Positions 45,379 to 53,391 of a stretch of 64,000 bases of DNA are shown piece by piece (within the stretch, counting starts at the first letter, position 1; every line of letters starts with the position of its first letter). The notes beneath the pieces were generated by a model. That model ran no database searches. It was given only the letters and a program-made list of their open reading frames with translations, and was not told the origin of the DNA. The DNA is taken from assembly GCA_003248865.1 (NCBI GenBank), contig QFPK01000016.1:62001-126000 (forward strand). The letters are read 5' to 3'. The position numbers and the translations under genes were made by a program. The stretch comes from Sphingomonas sp. Its GTDB lineage: Bacteria; Pseudomonadota; Alphaproteobacteria; Sphingomonadales; Sphingomonadaceae.

Positions 45379-45421
45379 TGTTCCACGCCATCGGCGTGTT
45401 TTGACGGATGCCGGATGCGAA

Positions 45422-45451
45422 AAGAGGCCGGGGTTTCCCCCGGCCTCTTTC
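45422..45451 (-). terminator. Terminator of the secE-nusG-rplKA unit
   Basis: A perfect 13-bp stem (AAAGAGGCCGGGG / CCCCGGCCTCTTT) with a four-base loop lies 22 bases after the rplA stop on the minus strand. Read on that strand it ends in CTCTTTT-like sequence. Confidence 0.85.
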
Positions 45452-45473
45452 CTGTTCAACGATGTGAAAAGGT

Positions 45474-46172
45474 TCAGGCGCCCAGAGCGGTCGCCGGATC
45501 CACCTTCACGCCCTTGCCCTGCGTGGAGCTGAGCGCGATCTTTTCCACATACTTGCCCTTGGCGCCCGACGGCTTGGCCTTCACCAGCGCGTCCAGGAAG
45601 GCATCCAGGTTCGCCTTCAGGTCTTCCTGCGCGAAGCTCGCCTTGCCGAGACCGGCGTGGATGATGCCGGCCTTTTCGACGCGGAACTCGATCTGGCCGC
45701 CCTTGGCAGCCTTCACGGCTTCGCCGACGTTCATGGTCACGGTGCCCAGCTTCGGGTTCGGCATCAGGCCCTTGGGGCCCAGCACCTTGCCGAGGCGGCC
45801 GACGAGACCCATCATGTCGGGCGTCGCGATGCAGCGGTCGAAATCGATGGTGCCGCCCTGCACGATTTCCAGCAGGTCTTCGGCGCCCACCACGTCTGCG
45901 CCGGCAGCCAGCGCTTCCTCGGCCTTCGGGCCGCGGGCGAACACGCCCACGCGCACCGTCTTACCGGTGCCCTTGGGCAGCGTCACCATGCCGCGAACCA
46001 TCTGGTCAGCGTGGCGCGGATCGACGTTCAGGTTCACCGCCACTTCGATGGTTTCATCGAACTTGGCCGTGGCGTTCGCCTTCACGAGGGAGAGGGCTTC
46101 GTCCACCGGGTAGAGCTTCAGCGGCTCGACCGTGGCGGCCAGCGCCTTCGACTTCTTGGTCAGCTTGGTCAT
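45474..46172 (-). CDS. rplA: 50S ribosomal protein L1
   Basis: A 232-residue L1-stalk protein: FDETIEVAVNLNVDPRHADQMVRGMVTLPKGTGKTVRVGVFARG, CIATPDMMGLVGRLGKVLGPKGLMPNPKLGTVT (the L1 signature) and a normal C-terminus. In many bacteria L1 represses its own operon. It starts four bases after rplK. Unusually, rplJ does not follow; a terminator and a parS-like site do. Confidence 0.99.
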   Translation of the reverse strand: MTKLTKKSKALAATVEPLKLYPVDEALSLVKANATAKFDETIEVAVNLNVDPRHADQMVRGMVTLPKGTGKTVRVGVFARGPKAEEALAAGADVVGAEDLLEIVQGGTIDFDRCIATPDMMGLVGRLGKVLGPKGLMPNPKLGTVTMNVGEAVKAAKGGQIEFRVEKAGIIHAGLGKASFAQEDLKANLDAFLDALVKAKPSGAKGKYVEKIALSSTQGKGVKVDPATALGA

Positions 46173-46176
46173 GGCG

Positions 46177-46611
46177 TCAGCCCTCCACCACTTCGAGGCC
46201 CATCGCGCGGGCGGAGCCCTCGATGGTGCGCATGGCCATTTCGATGTCGTTCGCGTTCAGATCCTTCATCTTCGTCTCGGCGATTTCGCGGATCTGAGAC
46301 TTCTTCACCTTGCCCACCGGGGCACCCTTGCCGGGCGTGGTGGAACCGGACTTCAGACCGGCCGCCTTCTTCAGAAGGAAGGTGGCAGGCGGAGTCTTGG
46401 TGATGAACGAGAAGCTGCGGTCGGCATAGACGGTGATCACGGTGGGGATCGGCATGCCGGGTTCGAGGCTGCCGGTGGCAGCGTTGAAGGCCTTGCAGAA
46501 TTCCATGATGTTCACACCGCGCTGACCCAGCGCAGGCCCGATCGGCGGGCTTGGGGTGGCTTTACCAGCTGCAACCTGCAGCTTGATATAGCCAGTAATC
46601 TTCTTTGCCAT
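46177..46611 (-). CDS. rplK: 50S ribosomal protein L11
   Basis: 144 residues: KKITGYIKLQVAAGKATPSPPIGPALGQRGVNIMEFCKAFNA is the N-terminal domain with the thiopeptide-binding prolines; GKVKKSQIREIAETKMKDLNANDIEMAMRTIEGSARAMGL is the rRNA-binding domain. It is essential to the GTPase-associated centre and stringent-response signalling. Confidence 0.99.
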   Translation of the reverse strand: MAKKITGYIKLQVAAGKATPSPPIGPALGQRGVNIMEFCKAFNAATGSLEPGMPIPTVITVYADRSFSFITKTPPATFLLKKAAGLKSGSTTPGKGAPVGKVKKSQIREIAETKMKDLNANDIEMAMRTIEGSARAMGLEVVEG

Positions 46612-46766
46612 ATCATTTGCTCCAAATCAGGTTCGGGTGCTTGCAAATCGCTTTGCGGGGCGCCCTCCCCTCCGGTTGTGCGGCCGTGTGGTGCATGCGG
46701 ATCGGGGCGAACCCCTCACCTCCCACGATGTCACCCCCGTCCGACCGCGGCGCGGGGGAGTTTTTC

Positions 46767-46782
46767 GGGCGCCGAAGCGCCC
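46767..46782 (-). terminator. Possible attenuator hairpin after nusG
   Basis: A 6-bp GC stem with a TTCG tetraloop (minus strand) begins seven bases after the nusG stop, at the head of a 177-base gap before rplK. Without a T-tract it may be an attenuator or processing hairpin. Confidence 0.35.
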
Positions 46783-46788
46783 AAAACC

Positions 46789-47328
46789 TTATTTCGTCTT
46801 CTCGACCTGCTCGAAGTCCAGTTCCACCGGGGTCGCCCGGCCGAAGATGGACACGGAAACCTTCACGCGCGACTTTTCGTAGTCGATCTCTTCCACCAGG
46901 CCGGAGAAGCTGGCGAACGGGCCGTCCAGCACCTTCACCGAATCCCCGATCTCGAAGTTCGCCTTCTTCTTCGCCTTGGGCTGGGCCGCATCGGCCTCTG
47001 CCTTGGTGCTGAGGATACGGGCGGCCTCGGCCTCGGAAATCGCCTGCGGCTTTCCGGAAGACCCAAGGAATCCAGTCACCTTCGGCGTGTTCTTCACAAG
47101 GTGATAGACCTGATCGTTCATTTCCAGCTTGGCCAGCACATAGCCCGGGAAGAACTTCCGCTCGCTCTGCACCTTCTTGCCGCGGCGGACTTCCGTCACC
47201 TTTTCAGTGGGGACTTCGACCGCTTCGACCATGCCCTCGAGGCCCAGGCGGGCCGCGTCGGACACGATCTGGTCGCGCACCTTGTTCTCGAAGCCGGAAT
47301 AGGCGTGAATGATGTACCAGCGCGACAT
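46789..47328 (-). CDS. nusG: Transcription termination/antitermination factor NusG
   Basis: 179 residues: RWYIIHAYSGFENKVRDQI (NGN domain) and the C-terminal KOW domain FEIGDSVKVLDGPFASFSGLVEEIDYEKSRVKVSVSIFGRATPVELDFEQVEK. It couples RNA polymerase to ribosomes and Rho. A short alanine/lysine-rich linker separates the domains, longer than in E. coli and ordinary for alphaproteobacteria. It starts five bases after secE. Confidence 0.98.
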   Translation of the reverse strand: MSRWYIIHAYSGFENKVRDQIVSDAARLGLEGMVEAVEVPTEKVTEVRRGKKVQSERKFFPGYVLAKLEMNDQVYHLVKNTPKVTGFLGSSGKPQAISEAEAARILSTKAEADAAQPKAKKKANFEIGDSVKVLDGPFASFSGLVEEIDYEKSRVKVSVSIFGRATPVELDFEQVEKTK

Positions 47329-47333
47329 GTCGG

Positions 47334-47531
47334 TCAGGCCCCCAGACCCAGGAAGAACTTCACGATCCGGCCCAGCGCCTGGTCCACGCCCAGGAAGAAC
47401 ACCGCCAGGATCGACGTCATGATCAGCACGAGGATGGTCGTGCGAATGACTTCGGGCCGCGAAGGCCAGACGACCTTCGACGTTTCCAGTTGCACCTGCC
47501 GGACAAACTCCGCCGGGCTCGTCTTCGCCAT
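47334..47531 (-). CDS. secE: Preprotein translocase subunit SecE
   Basis: 65 residues with the single-helix form of SecE: AKTSPAEFVRQVQLETSKVVWPSRPEVIRTTILVLIMTSILAVFFLGVDQALGRIVKFFLGL. The amphipathic helix with VVWPSRPE hinge precedes the membrane helix clamping SecY. ATG 47531 has GGAAGG nine bases before; a TTG three codons earlier is less likely. Confidence 0.97.
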   Translation of the reverse strand: MAKTSPAEFVRQVQLETSKVVWPSRPEVIRTTILVLIMTSILAVFFLGVDQALGRIVKFFLGLGA

Positions 47532-47715
47532 TCGCTTCAACCTTCCATCCGTCGCCGGCTGATGCGCCGAATCAACTCAGCGCGCTTTCACCAACAACAA
47601 CTCCCGGCAGACGCCCCCTCGTTCGAAGGCATCGGCCGGGCCGAAAATCTGCGCCCGCCCTCCAGCGACTTGGGGGCGGCATCCGCCCTGTTCAAGGCGT
47701 CGGCTCCCAAGGCGT

Positions 47716-47791
47716 TGGCAGGAGTGGAGGGACTCGAACCCCCGGCCCTCGGTTTTGGAGACCGATGCTCTACCAACTGAGCTACACTCCT
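47716..47791 (-). tRNA. tRNA-Trp (anticodon CCA)
   Basis: A full cloverleaf on the minus strand: acceptor AGGAGTG/CACTCCT, D-arm AGCTCAGTTGGTAGAGC, anticodon stem-loop CGGTCTCCAAAACCG with CCA, T-arm GGGTTCGAGTCCC, discriminator G and an encoded CCA tail. It precedes secE, the common bacterial arrangement. Confidence 0.98.
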
Positions 47792-47899
47792 ACGGAGCGC
47801 GGGTGCGGGGCTATAAGGGACAGTGTGTTGCGAGGCAAGCGGCAACATCGCCGACCGCACCACTTGTTCAACCAACCCACCGGCAACACATATACTTAC

Positions 47900-48250
47900 A
47901 TGAAAACAGTTCGCGCCCAATGGAGCACGACCATCCTTGTCTGCCGAAAGTGCAGCCGAAAGCTGGATGGCGGCTTCGGGAACAAGGGCCGACAGTCGCT
48001 CACCAAATCGCTCAGGGCCACGACACCCTGCAGCAAGGGGCGCAAGGCTCCGTTCGGAATCCTGGAGGTCGGCTGTCAGGATATCTGCCCGAAGAATGCA
48101 GTGGTGGTAATCGATACCGCCCAGCCGTCGGAATGGCTGATCGTCCCGCGCGGCGCTGACATCACCGCGCTTTCCCACTTGCTGGGCCTTGGCGGGCCGC
48201 GCCATCCGACCTCGGCCGTAGCGCGCAAACGGATCGCCCGGCCGGACTGA
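47900..48250 (+). CDS. (2Fe-2S) ferredoxin-like, thioredoxin-fold protein
   Basis: About 116 residues: TILVCRKCSRKLDGGFGNKGRQSLTKSLRA, then APFGILEVGCQDICPKNAVVVID. The cysteine layout CxxC...GCxxxCP is that of small (2Fe-2S) ferredoxin-like/DUF1636-type proteins. The C-terminal VPRGADITALSHLLGLGG also fits. An electron-transfer role is likely but the partner is unknown. ATG 47900 is used because the longer frame overlaps the tRNA on the opposite strand. Convergent with the tetR gene. Confidence 0.75.
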   Translation: MKTVRAQWSTTILVCRKCSRKLDGGFGNKGRQSLTKSLRATTPCSKGRKAPFGILEVGCQDICPKNAVVVIDTAQPSEWLIVPRGADITALSHLLGLGGPRHPTSAVARKRIARPD

Positions 48251-48308
48251 AGGGCTTCACACCCACGGACTTTGCGGCGGCCGCCCACCATTTCCCAGCC
48301 GGGCAGCC

Positions 48309-48938
48309 TCAAACAGTCTGTGCGGGCAGCGCGTCTTCCGAAAGTGCCTCGTCGAGCAGGTCCGTCACATGCTGGAACAGCTCTTCGGTGGGCATCGTCG
48401 GATTGATCGCCATGCGCATCATGATCCCCACGTGCATCGCCATGATGATGTTCTGGATCTCCTCATGGCGTTTGTGCCGCCGCTCTTCCGGGACGAGGAT
48501 GTTGAGCGCGGCCGTCATGCTTTCACCGACCCGCTCTTCGATTTCCCTCAGCGAAGCGGCCAGATGTTCGTTGCGGCTCGCCTCGGCGATGATCTCCGCC
48601 ATCAGCCGGCTCTGTTCCACCGGCTGTTCCATCGTGCAGAAGCGGTGCATCCATTCGCGAAGCGCGGGGCGGTCCTCATTCCTCAGCGCCGTCGCCAGCG
48701 TTTCCTCGCCCATCGAGGCCGCGAGATCGGCCTCGCAGATTGCCGTCACGATCTGCTCCTTGTTGGCGAAGTCACGATAGATCTGGCCGACCTTCACACC
48801 CGACCGCTCGGCGATCTGCGCCATGCCGGTCTGGTGGAAGCCGTGCTCGATGAACAGGGTTCGCGCCGCTTCCAATATGGACTGGCGCCGCTGCCCTGCC
48901 CTGACCGTTCGTCCACTGCCTTCCATGCCGCAAATCAT
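48309..48938 (-). CDS. TetR-family repressor of the adjacent RND pump
   Basis: About 209 residues. The N-terminal HTH reads RRQSILEAARTLFIEHGFHQTGMAQIAERSGVKVGQIYRDFANKEQIVTAI; the C-terminal ligand-binding domain is helical. It is divergent from an RND efflux operon and its promoter abuts a near-palindromic operator, the usual arrangement of an AcrR/TtgR-type local repressor. ATG 48938 has AAGGG nine bases before and lies downstream of the predicted start of transcription; the ATG at 48926 is the alternative. Confidence 0.88.
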   Translation of the reverse strand: MICGMEGSGRTVRAGQRRQSILEAARTLFIEHGFHQTGMAQIAERSGVKVGQIYRDFANKEQIVTAICEADLAASMGEETLATALRNEDRPALREWMHRFCTMEQPVEQSRLMAEIIAEASRNEHLAASLREIEERVGESMTAALNILVPEERRHKRHEEIQNIIMAMHVGIMMRMAINPTMPTEELFQHVTDLLDEALSEDALPAQTV

Positions 48939-48966
48939 CAATCCGATCCCTTTCCCCTTGACAGGA

Positions 48967-48995
48967 AAACTAGCTCCGAGCATGAGCCGGATCAA
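48967..48995 (-). promoter_or_regulatory. Promoter of the tetR gene
   Basis: On the minus strand TTGATC (48995-48990) and TAGTTT (48972-48967) are 17 bases apart. The -35 hexamer touches the operator at 48996. A plus-strand TTGACA at 48958-48963 may be the -35 of the efflux operon, but no good -10 follows at normal spacing. Confidence 0.55.
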
Positions 48996-49019
48996 GTGTG
49001 AATGAACGATCACTCACAC
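48996..49019. promoter_or_regulatory. TetR-type operator
   Basis: A 24-bp near-palindrome with outer arms GTGTGA / TCACAC and core TGAACGATCAC; 20 of 24 positions are symmetric. It lies between the divergent repressor and RND genes, 14 bases before the adaptor ATG. Confidence 0.65.
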
Positions 49020-49032
49020 CAAGGATGACATA

Positions 49033-50202
49033 ATGATGAACCTTGACAGGGGCGCGGCTGTGCTGGGCCTCGCAATTCTTCTTGCTGCCTGCAATTCCGG
49101 ATCCGAGGGCGGCGCTCCTCCCCCAGCCGAAGTCTCCTATGTGGTTGCCCGGGTGGCCCCGGCGGTGCTCACGACAGAGCTGCCGGGCCGGACCAGCGCG
49201 GTGGAAACGTCCGAAGTTCGCCCGCAGGTCAGTGGTCTCGTCACGGCGCGCCTGTTTGAGGAAGGCCAGCTGGTGCGTCAGGGCCAGCCGCTCTACCGGA
49301 TCGATGCCGCTTCCTATCAGGCGCAGGTTGAAAGCGCGCGCGCGGCCCTCGCACGGGCCCGTGCCACGGTCTCGACCTCGGCGGCGCTGTCCCGGCGCTA
49401 TGCCGAGCTGGTGAAGATCAACGCCATTTCCCGGCAGGAAGCTGAAGAGGCCGTTGCCGCCGCCGAACAGGCGCGCGCAGATGTCGCAGCCCAGACCGCC
49501 GCGCTTCGCGCCGCCGAGATCGATCTGGAGCGCACGCTGATCCGCGCGCCGATCAGCGGCCGAATCGGCCGTTCGACCGTGACCGTCGGCGCGCTGGTGA
49601 GCGCAGCGCAGGCGACCGAGCTTGCGACGATCCAGAGCCTCAACACCGTTTATGTCGACATCACGCAATCCAGCACGGAGATGCTGCGGCTTCGCCAGCA
49701 GCTGGCGGCCGGGCAACTGAGCCGCGCGGGCGATTCCGCCCGCGTGCGGCTGCGGCTGGAAGACGGCAGCACCTATGCCCATGAAGGCGTGCTGAAGTTC
49801 GCGGAAGTCACGGTGGACCCGCAGACCGGAAGTCAGGTGATCCGCGCGCAGTTCCCCAATCCGCAGGGGCTGCTGCTGCCCGGCATGTTCGTCCGCGCCG
49901 AGGTGGTCGAGGGCGAGAAACTGGACGCCATGCTGGTGCCTCAGCGCGCGCTCAGCCGCAACGAACGCGGGCAGCCCGTGGTGACGCTGGTCGGCACCGA
50001 CAATCAGCTGCAGCAGCGCATCGTGACCGCGCCGCGCACCATGGGCGACAACTGGCTCGTCACCGACGGCCTGAAGCCCGGCGACAAGATCGTGGTTGAA
50101 GCCGCGCAGGTAATGATGCCCGGCGTGCCGGTGAAGGCCGTGCCGTATAACCCGGCGGCTCCCAAGGCAGGCACGGCGGCACCCGCCGCTGCGGGGCACT
50201 GA
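49033..50202 (+). CDS. RND efflux periplasmic adaptor (MexA/AcrA-like lipoprotein)
   Basis: 389 residues with a lipobox (LLAAC), the lipoyl half-motifs GRTSAVETSEVRPQVSGLVTARLFEEGQLVRQGQPLYRID and RAPISGRIGRSTVTVGALVSAAQATELATIQSLNTVYVDITQSS, a coiled-coil hairpin between them (about 90-165), and beta-barrel/membrane-proximal domains. It links the RND permease to the outer-membrane factor. First gene of a three-gene pump operon, six bases before the permease. Confidence 0.95.
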   Translation: MMNLDRGAAVLGLAILLAACNSGSEGGAPPPAEVSYVVARVAPAVLTTELPGRTSAVETSEVRPQVSGLVTARLFEEGQLVRQGQPLYRIDAASYQAQVESARAALARARATVSTSAALSRRYAELVKINAISRQEAEEAVAAAEQARADVAAQTAALRAAEIDLERTLIRAPISGRIGRSTVTVGALVSAAQATELATIQSLNTVYVDITQSSTEMLRLRQQLAAGQLSRAGDSARVRLRLEDGSTYAHEGVLKFAEVTVDPQTGSQVIRAQFPNPQGLLLPGMFVRAEVVEGEKLDAMLVPQRALSRNERGQPVVTLVGTDNQLQQRIVTAPRTMGDNWLVTDGLKPGDKIVVEAAQVMMPGVPVKAVPYNPAAPKAGTAAPAAAGH

Positions 50203-50208
50203 TCCGCC

Positions 50209-53200
50209 ATGGCCCGCTTCTTCATTGACCGGCCCATCTTCGCATGGGTCATCGCGATCATCATCATGCTGGCCGGCCTGCTGGCCATCCGCAGCCTGCC
50301 GATCTCGCAATTCCCGGCCATCGCGCCGCCGTCGATCTCCATCACCGCCAACTATCCGGGTGCGGACGCCCAGACTCTGGAGCGGACGACGACCCAGATC
50401 ATCGAGCAGCAGCTGAAGGGGATCGACAACCTTCGCTACTTCTCGTCCACCTCGTCCTCGTCAGGGATGGCCACCATCACGCTGACGTTCGAGCAGGGTA
50501 CCGACCCGGACATCGCCCAGGTGCAGGTGCAGAACAAGCTGCAGGCGGCGCTGTCCCTGCTGCCGTCCGACGTGCAGCGCCAGGGCGTGCAGGTCGCGAA
50601 GTCGGCGATGAACTTCGCGGCGATCATCGCGCTCTATTCGCCCAAGGGCACCAAGGATCAGGTCGACCTCGCCGACCTCGTCGTGTCCCGCGTGCAGGAT
50701 CCCGTCAGTCGTATCGACGGCGTCGGCGAGCTGATGCTGTTCGGCTCGCAATATGCGATGCGCGTGTGGATCGACCCCATCAAGCTGGCGAGCTATCAGC
50801 TGACCATCGGCGACGTGACGGCCGCGATCCAGGCGCAGAATGCGCAGGTGTCGGCTGGCCAGATCGGCGGCCTTCCCGCCCCCGAGACACAGATGCTGAA
50901 CGCCACCGTGTCGGTCCATTCCCGCCTGCAGACGGCGGACCAATTCGGCGCAATCCGCCTGAAGACCAACTCCGGCGGTGCCATCGTGCGGCTGCGCGAT
51001 GTGTCGCGCGTGGAAATGGGCGCAGAGACCTACGGCTTCCACTCCCAATATAATGGCATGCCGGCGAGCGGCTTCGCCATCCGGCTGGCCTCCGGCGCGA
51101 ACGCACTGGACACCATCGCGGACGTGAAAGCCGAAGTCGCGCGCATTGCACAGACGTTCCCCGACGATGTCCAGGTCGTCTATCCTGTGGATACCACGCC
51201 CTTCGTCCGGCTGTCGGTGAAACAGGTTGTGGAAACGCTTGTCGAGGCGGTCGTGCTGGTGTTCCTGGTGATGTTCCTGTTCCTGCAGAACTGGCGCGCC
51301 ACCCTGATCCCCACCATTGCCGTGCCGGTCGTGCTGCTGGGCACCTTCGGCGTGATGGCGGTCGCGGGCTATTCGATCAACACGCTCACTCTGTTCGGGA
51401 TGGTGCTGGCGATCGGCCTTCTCGTCGATGACGCCATCGTGGTGGTGGAAAACGTCGAGCGCCTGATCGTGACGGAGGGGCTGAGCCCGAGGGAAGCCGC
51501 GCGCAAATCCATGGACGAAATCACGGGCGCGCTGATCGGCATCGCACTGGTGCTGTCGGCGGTGTTCCTGCCGATGGCCTTCTTCGGCGGCTCCACAGGG
51601 GTCATTTATCGCCAGTTCTCCATCACCATCGTCTCGGCCATGGTGCTGTCGGTTCTGGTGGCGCTGATCCTGACGCCCGCCCTTTGCGCGACGATCCTGA
51701 AGCCGCACGACCCCGACAAGCACACGGGCGACGGCCCGCTGGGGCGCTTCTTCGCCTGGTTCAACCGCAGCTTCGATCGTGGCGTCGTCAGCTACGAGGG
51801 CTCCGTGGTGAAGGTGTCGCGCAACTGGAAGCGGTCGAGCCTCGTCTATCTGCTGGTGGTGCTGGTGATGGGCCTGATGTTCTGGCGCCTGCCCACGGGC
51901 TTCCTGCCGGATGAAGATCAGGGCAGCGCCATGGTGATGGTGCAGGCCCCGGCCGGCGCCTCGCTGCCGCGGACCGATCGGTCCCTGGCGCTGGTGCGGG
52001 ATTATTTCCTGACGCATGAGAAAGCCAATGTGGACGGTGTCTTCACCGTCAGCGGCTTCTCCTTCGCCGGTCAGGGCCAGAATGCCGGCATGGCCTTCCT
52101 CAGCCTGAAGGACTGGGCAGACCGCCCCGGCGCCGAAAACAAGGCGCAGGCGATCGTCGCCCGCGCGGCAGGCCCCCTCTCCCGCGATCGCGATGCGATG
52201 GTGTTCGCGATGATCCCGCCGGCCGTGTCGGAACTGGGCAACGCGACCGGGTTCGACCTGTGGCTGGTGGACAGCACCGGCCAGGGCAATGAAGCCCTGA
52301 CCCAGGCGCGCAACATGATGCTGGGCATGTCCATGCAGGACAAGCGGCTGGCGCAGGTGCGGCCGATGAGCCTGGAGGACGCCCCACAGCTGAAGGTGAA
52401 TGTCGATCAGGACAAGGCCGGAGCACTCGGCCTCGACATCGCCGCCATCAACAGCGCCATCGCCGTCAACTGGGGCAGCGCCTATGTCGACGACTTCATC
52501 GACCGCGGCCGGGTGAAGCGCGTGTTCGTGCAGGCGGATGAACATTATCGGCAGGCGCCCGAACGTCTGGACGACATCTATGTCCGCAGTTCGGACGGGC
52601 AGATGACCCCCTTCTCGGCCTTTGCCACGGCGGAATGGGGCAAGGGGCCCGTGCAGCTGACGCGCTACAACGGGCAGGCCGCCGTCCAGCTTCAGGGCGC
52701 AGCCGCGCCGGGCGTCAGCTCGGGCGACGCGATGGCCGCGATGGAGGAAATCCACGCCAAGCTGCCGCCCGGCATCGGCCTGGAATGGACCGGCCTGTCG
52801 TGGGAAGAGCGGCTGTCGGGTGGGCAGGCGCCCGCGCTCTATGCCCTCTCGCTGCTGATCGTCTTCCTTTCGCTCGCGGCGCTTTATGAGAGCTGGTCGG
52901 TGCCGTTCGCGGTGATGCTGGTGGTACCGCTCGGCGTGCTGGGTGCGCTTCTGGCGGCGCTGCTGACAGGCCTCAACAACGACATCTACCTGCAGGTGGG
53001 CCTGATCACGACCATCGGGGTCTCGGCCAAGAACGCGATCCTGATCGTGGAATTCGCCGAGGAACGGGTGCGACAGGGTATGCCCATCTTCGAGGCGGCA
53101 GTGGAATCGGCGCGGTTGCGGCTTCGGCCCATCCTTATGACCAGCCTTGCCTTCATCTTCGGGGTGCTGCCGCTGGCGCTCTCCACCGGTGCGGGCGCAG

Positions 53201-53391
53201 GCGGGCAGAACGCCATCGGCCGCTCCGTGGTGGGTGGCATGCTCACCGCAACGCTGCTCGCCATCTTCTTCGTTCCGATGTTCTTCATCCTCGTCAACCG
53301 CCTGTTCCGCCGCAAGGAAGGCAGCAACGGCAGCGACGCCCCGGCACCGGACACCGCTGCCGATACGGCCGTCGCCGGGAGTTCGCACTGA
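50209..53391 (+). CDS. RND multidrug efflux permease, HAE1 (AcrB/MexB-like)
   Basis: 1060 residues and 12 membrane helices. The N-terminus ARFFIDRPIFAWVIAIIIMLAGLLAIRSLPISQFPAIAPPSI is typical of HAE1. Proton-relay residues are present: the two Asp in GLLVDDAIVVVENVERL of TM4 and the Lys in TTIGVSAKNAILIVEFAEE of TM10. Drug/proton antiport across the envelope is expected. The stop overlaps the OMF start (TGATG). Confidence 0.97.
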   Translation: MARFFIDRPIFAWVIAIIIMLAGLLAIRSLPISQFPAIAPPSISITANYPGADAQTLERTTTQIIEQQLKGIDNLRYFSSTSSSSGMATITLTFEQGTDPDIAQVQVQNKLQAALSLLPSDVQRQGVQVAKSAMNFAAIIALYSPKGTKDQVDLADLVVSRVQDPVSRIDGVGELMLFGSQYAMRVWIDPIKLASYQLTIGDVTAAIQAQNAQVSAGQIGGLPAPETQMLNATVSVHSRLQTADQFGAIRLKTNSGGAIVRLRDVSRVEMGAETYGFHSQYNGMPASGFAIRLASGANALDTIADVKAEVARIAQTFPDDVQVVYPVDTTPFVRLSVKQVVETLVEAVVLVFLVMFLFLQNWRATLIPTIAVPVVLLGTFGVMAVAGYSINTLTLFGMVLAIGLLVDDAIVVVENVERLIVTEGLSPREAARKSMDEITGALIGIALVLSAVFLPMAFFGGSTGVIYRQFSITIVSAMVLSVLVALILTPALCATILKPHDPDKHTGDGPLGRFFAWFNRSFDRGVVSYEGSVVKVSRNWKRSSLVYLLVVLVMGLMFWRLPTGFLPDEDQGSAMVMVQAPAGASLPRTDRSLALVRDYFLTHEKANVDGVFTVSGFSFAGQGQNAGMAFLSLKDWADRPGAENKAQAIVARAAGPLSRDRDAMVFAMIPPAVSELGNATGFDLWLVDSTGQGNEALTQARNMMLGMSMQDKRLAQVRPMSLEDAPQLKVNVDQDKAGALGLDIAAINSAIAVNWGSAYVDDFIDRGRVKRVFVQADEHYRQAPERLDDIYVRSSDGQMTPFSAFATAEWGKGPVQLTRYNGQAAVQLQGAAAPGVSSGDAMAAMEEIHAKLPPGIGLEWTGLSWEERLSGGQAPALYALSLLIVFLSLAALYESWSVPFAVMLVVPLGVLGALLAALLTGLNNDIYLQVGLITTIGVSAKNAILIVEFAEERVRQGMPIFEAAVESARLRLRPILMTSLAFIFGVLPLALSTGAGAGGQNAIGRSVVGGMLTATLLAIFFVPMFFILVNRLFRRKEGSNGSDAPAPDTAADTAVAGSSH

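Noticed and set aside
45304..46113. A 269-codon plus-strand frame starting at the parS-like site
   Set aside because: Its start lies in the palindrome (MFHVEHR... is what parS encodes) and the rest is antisense to rplA.
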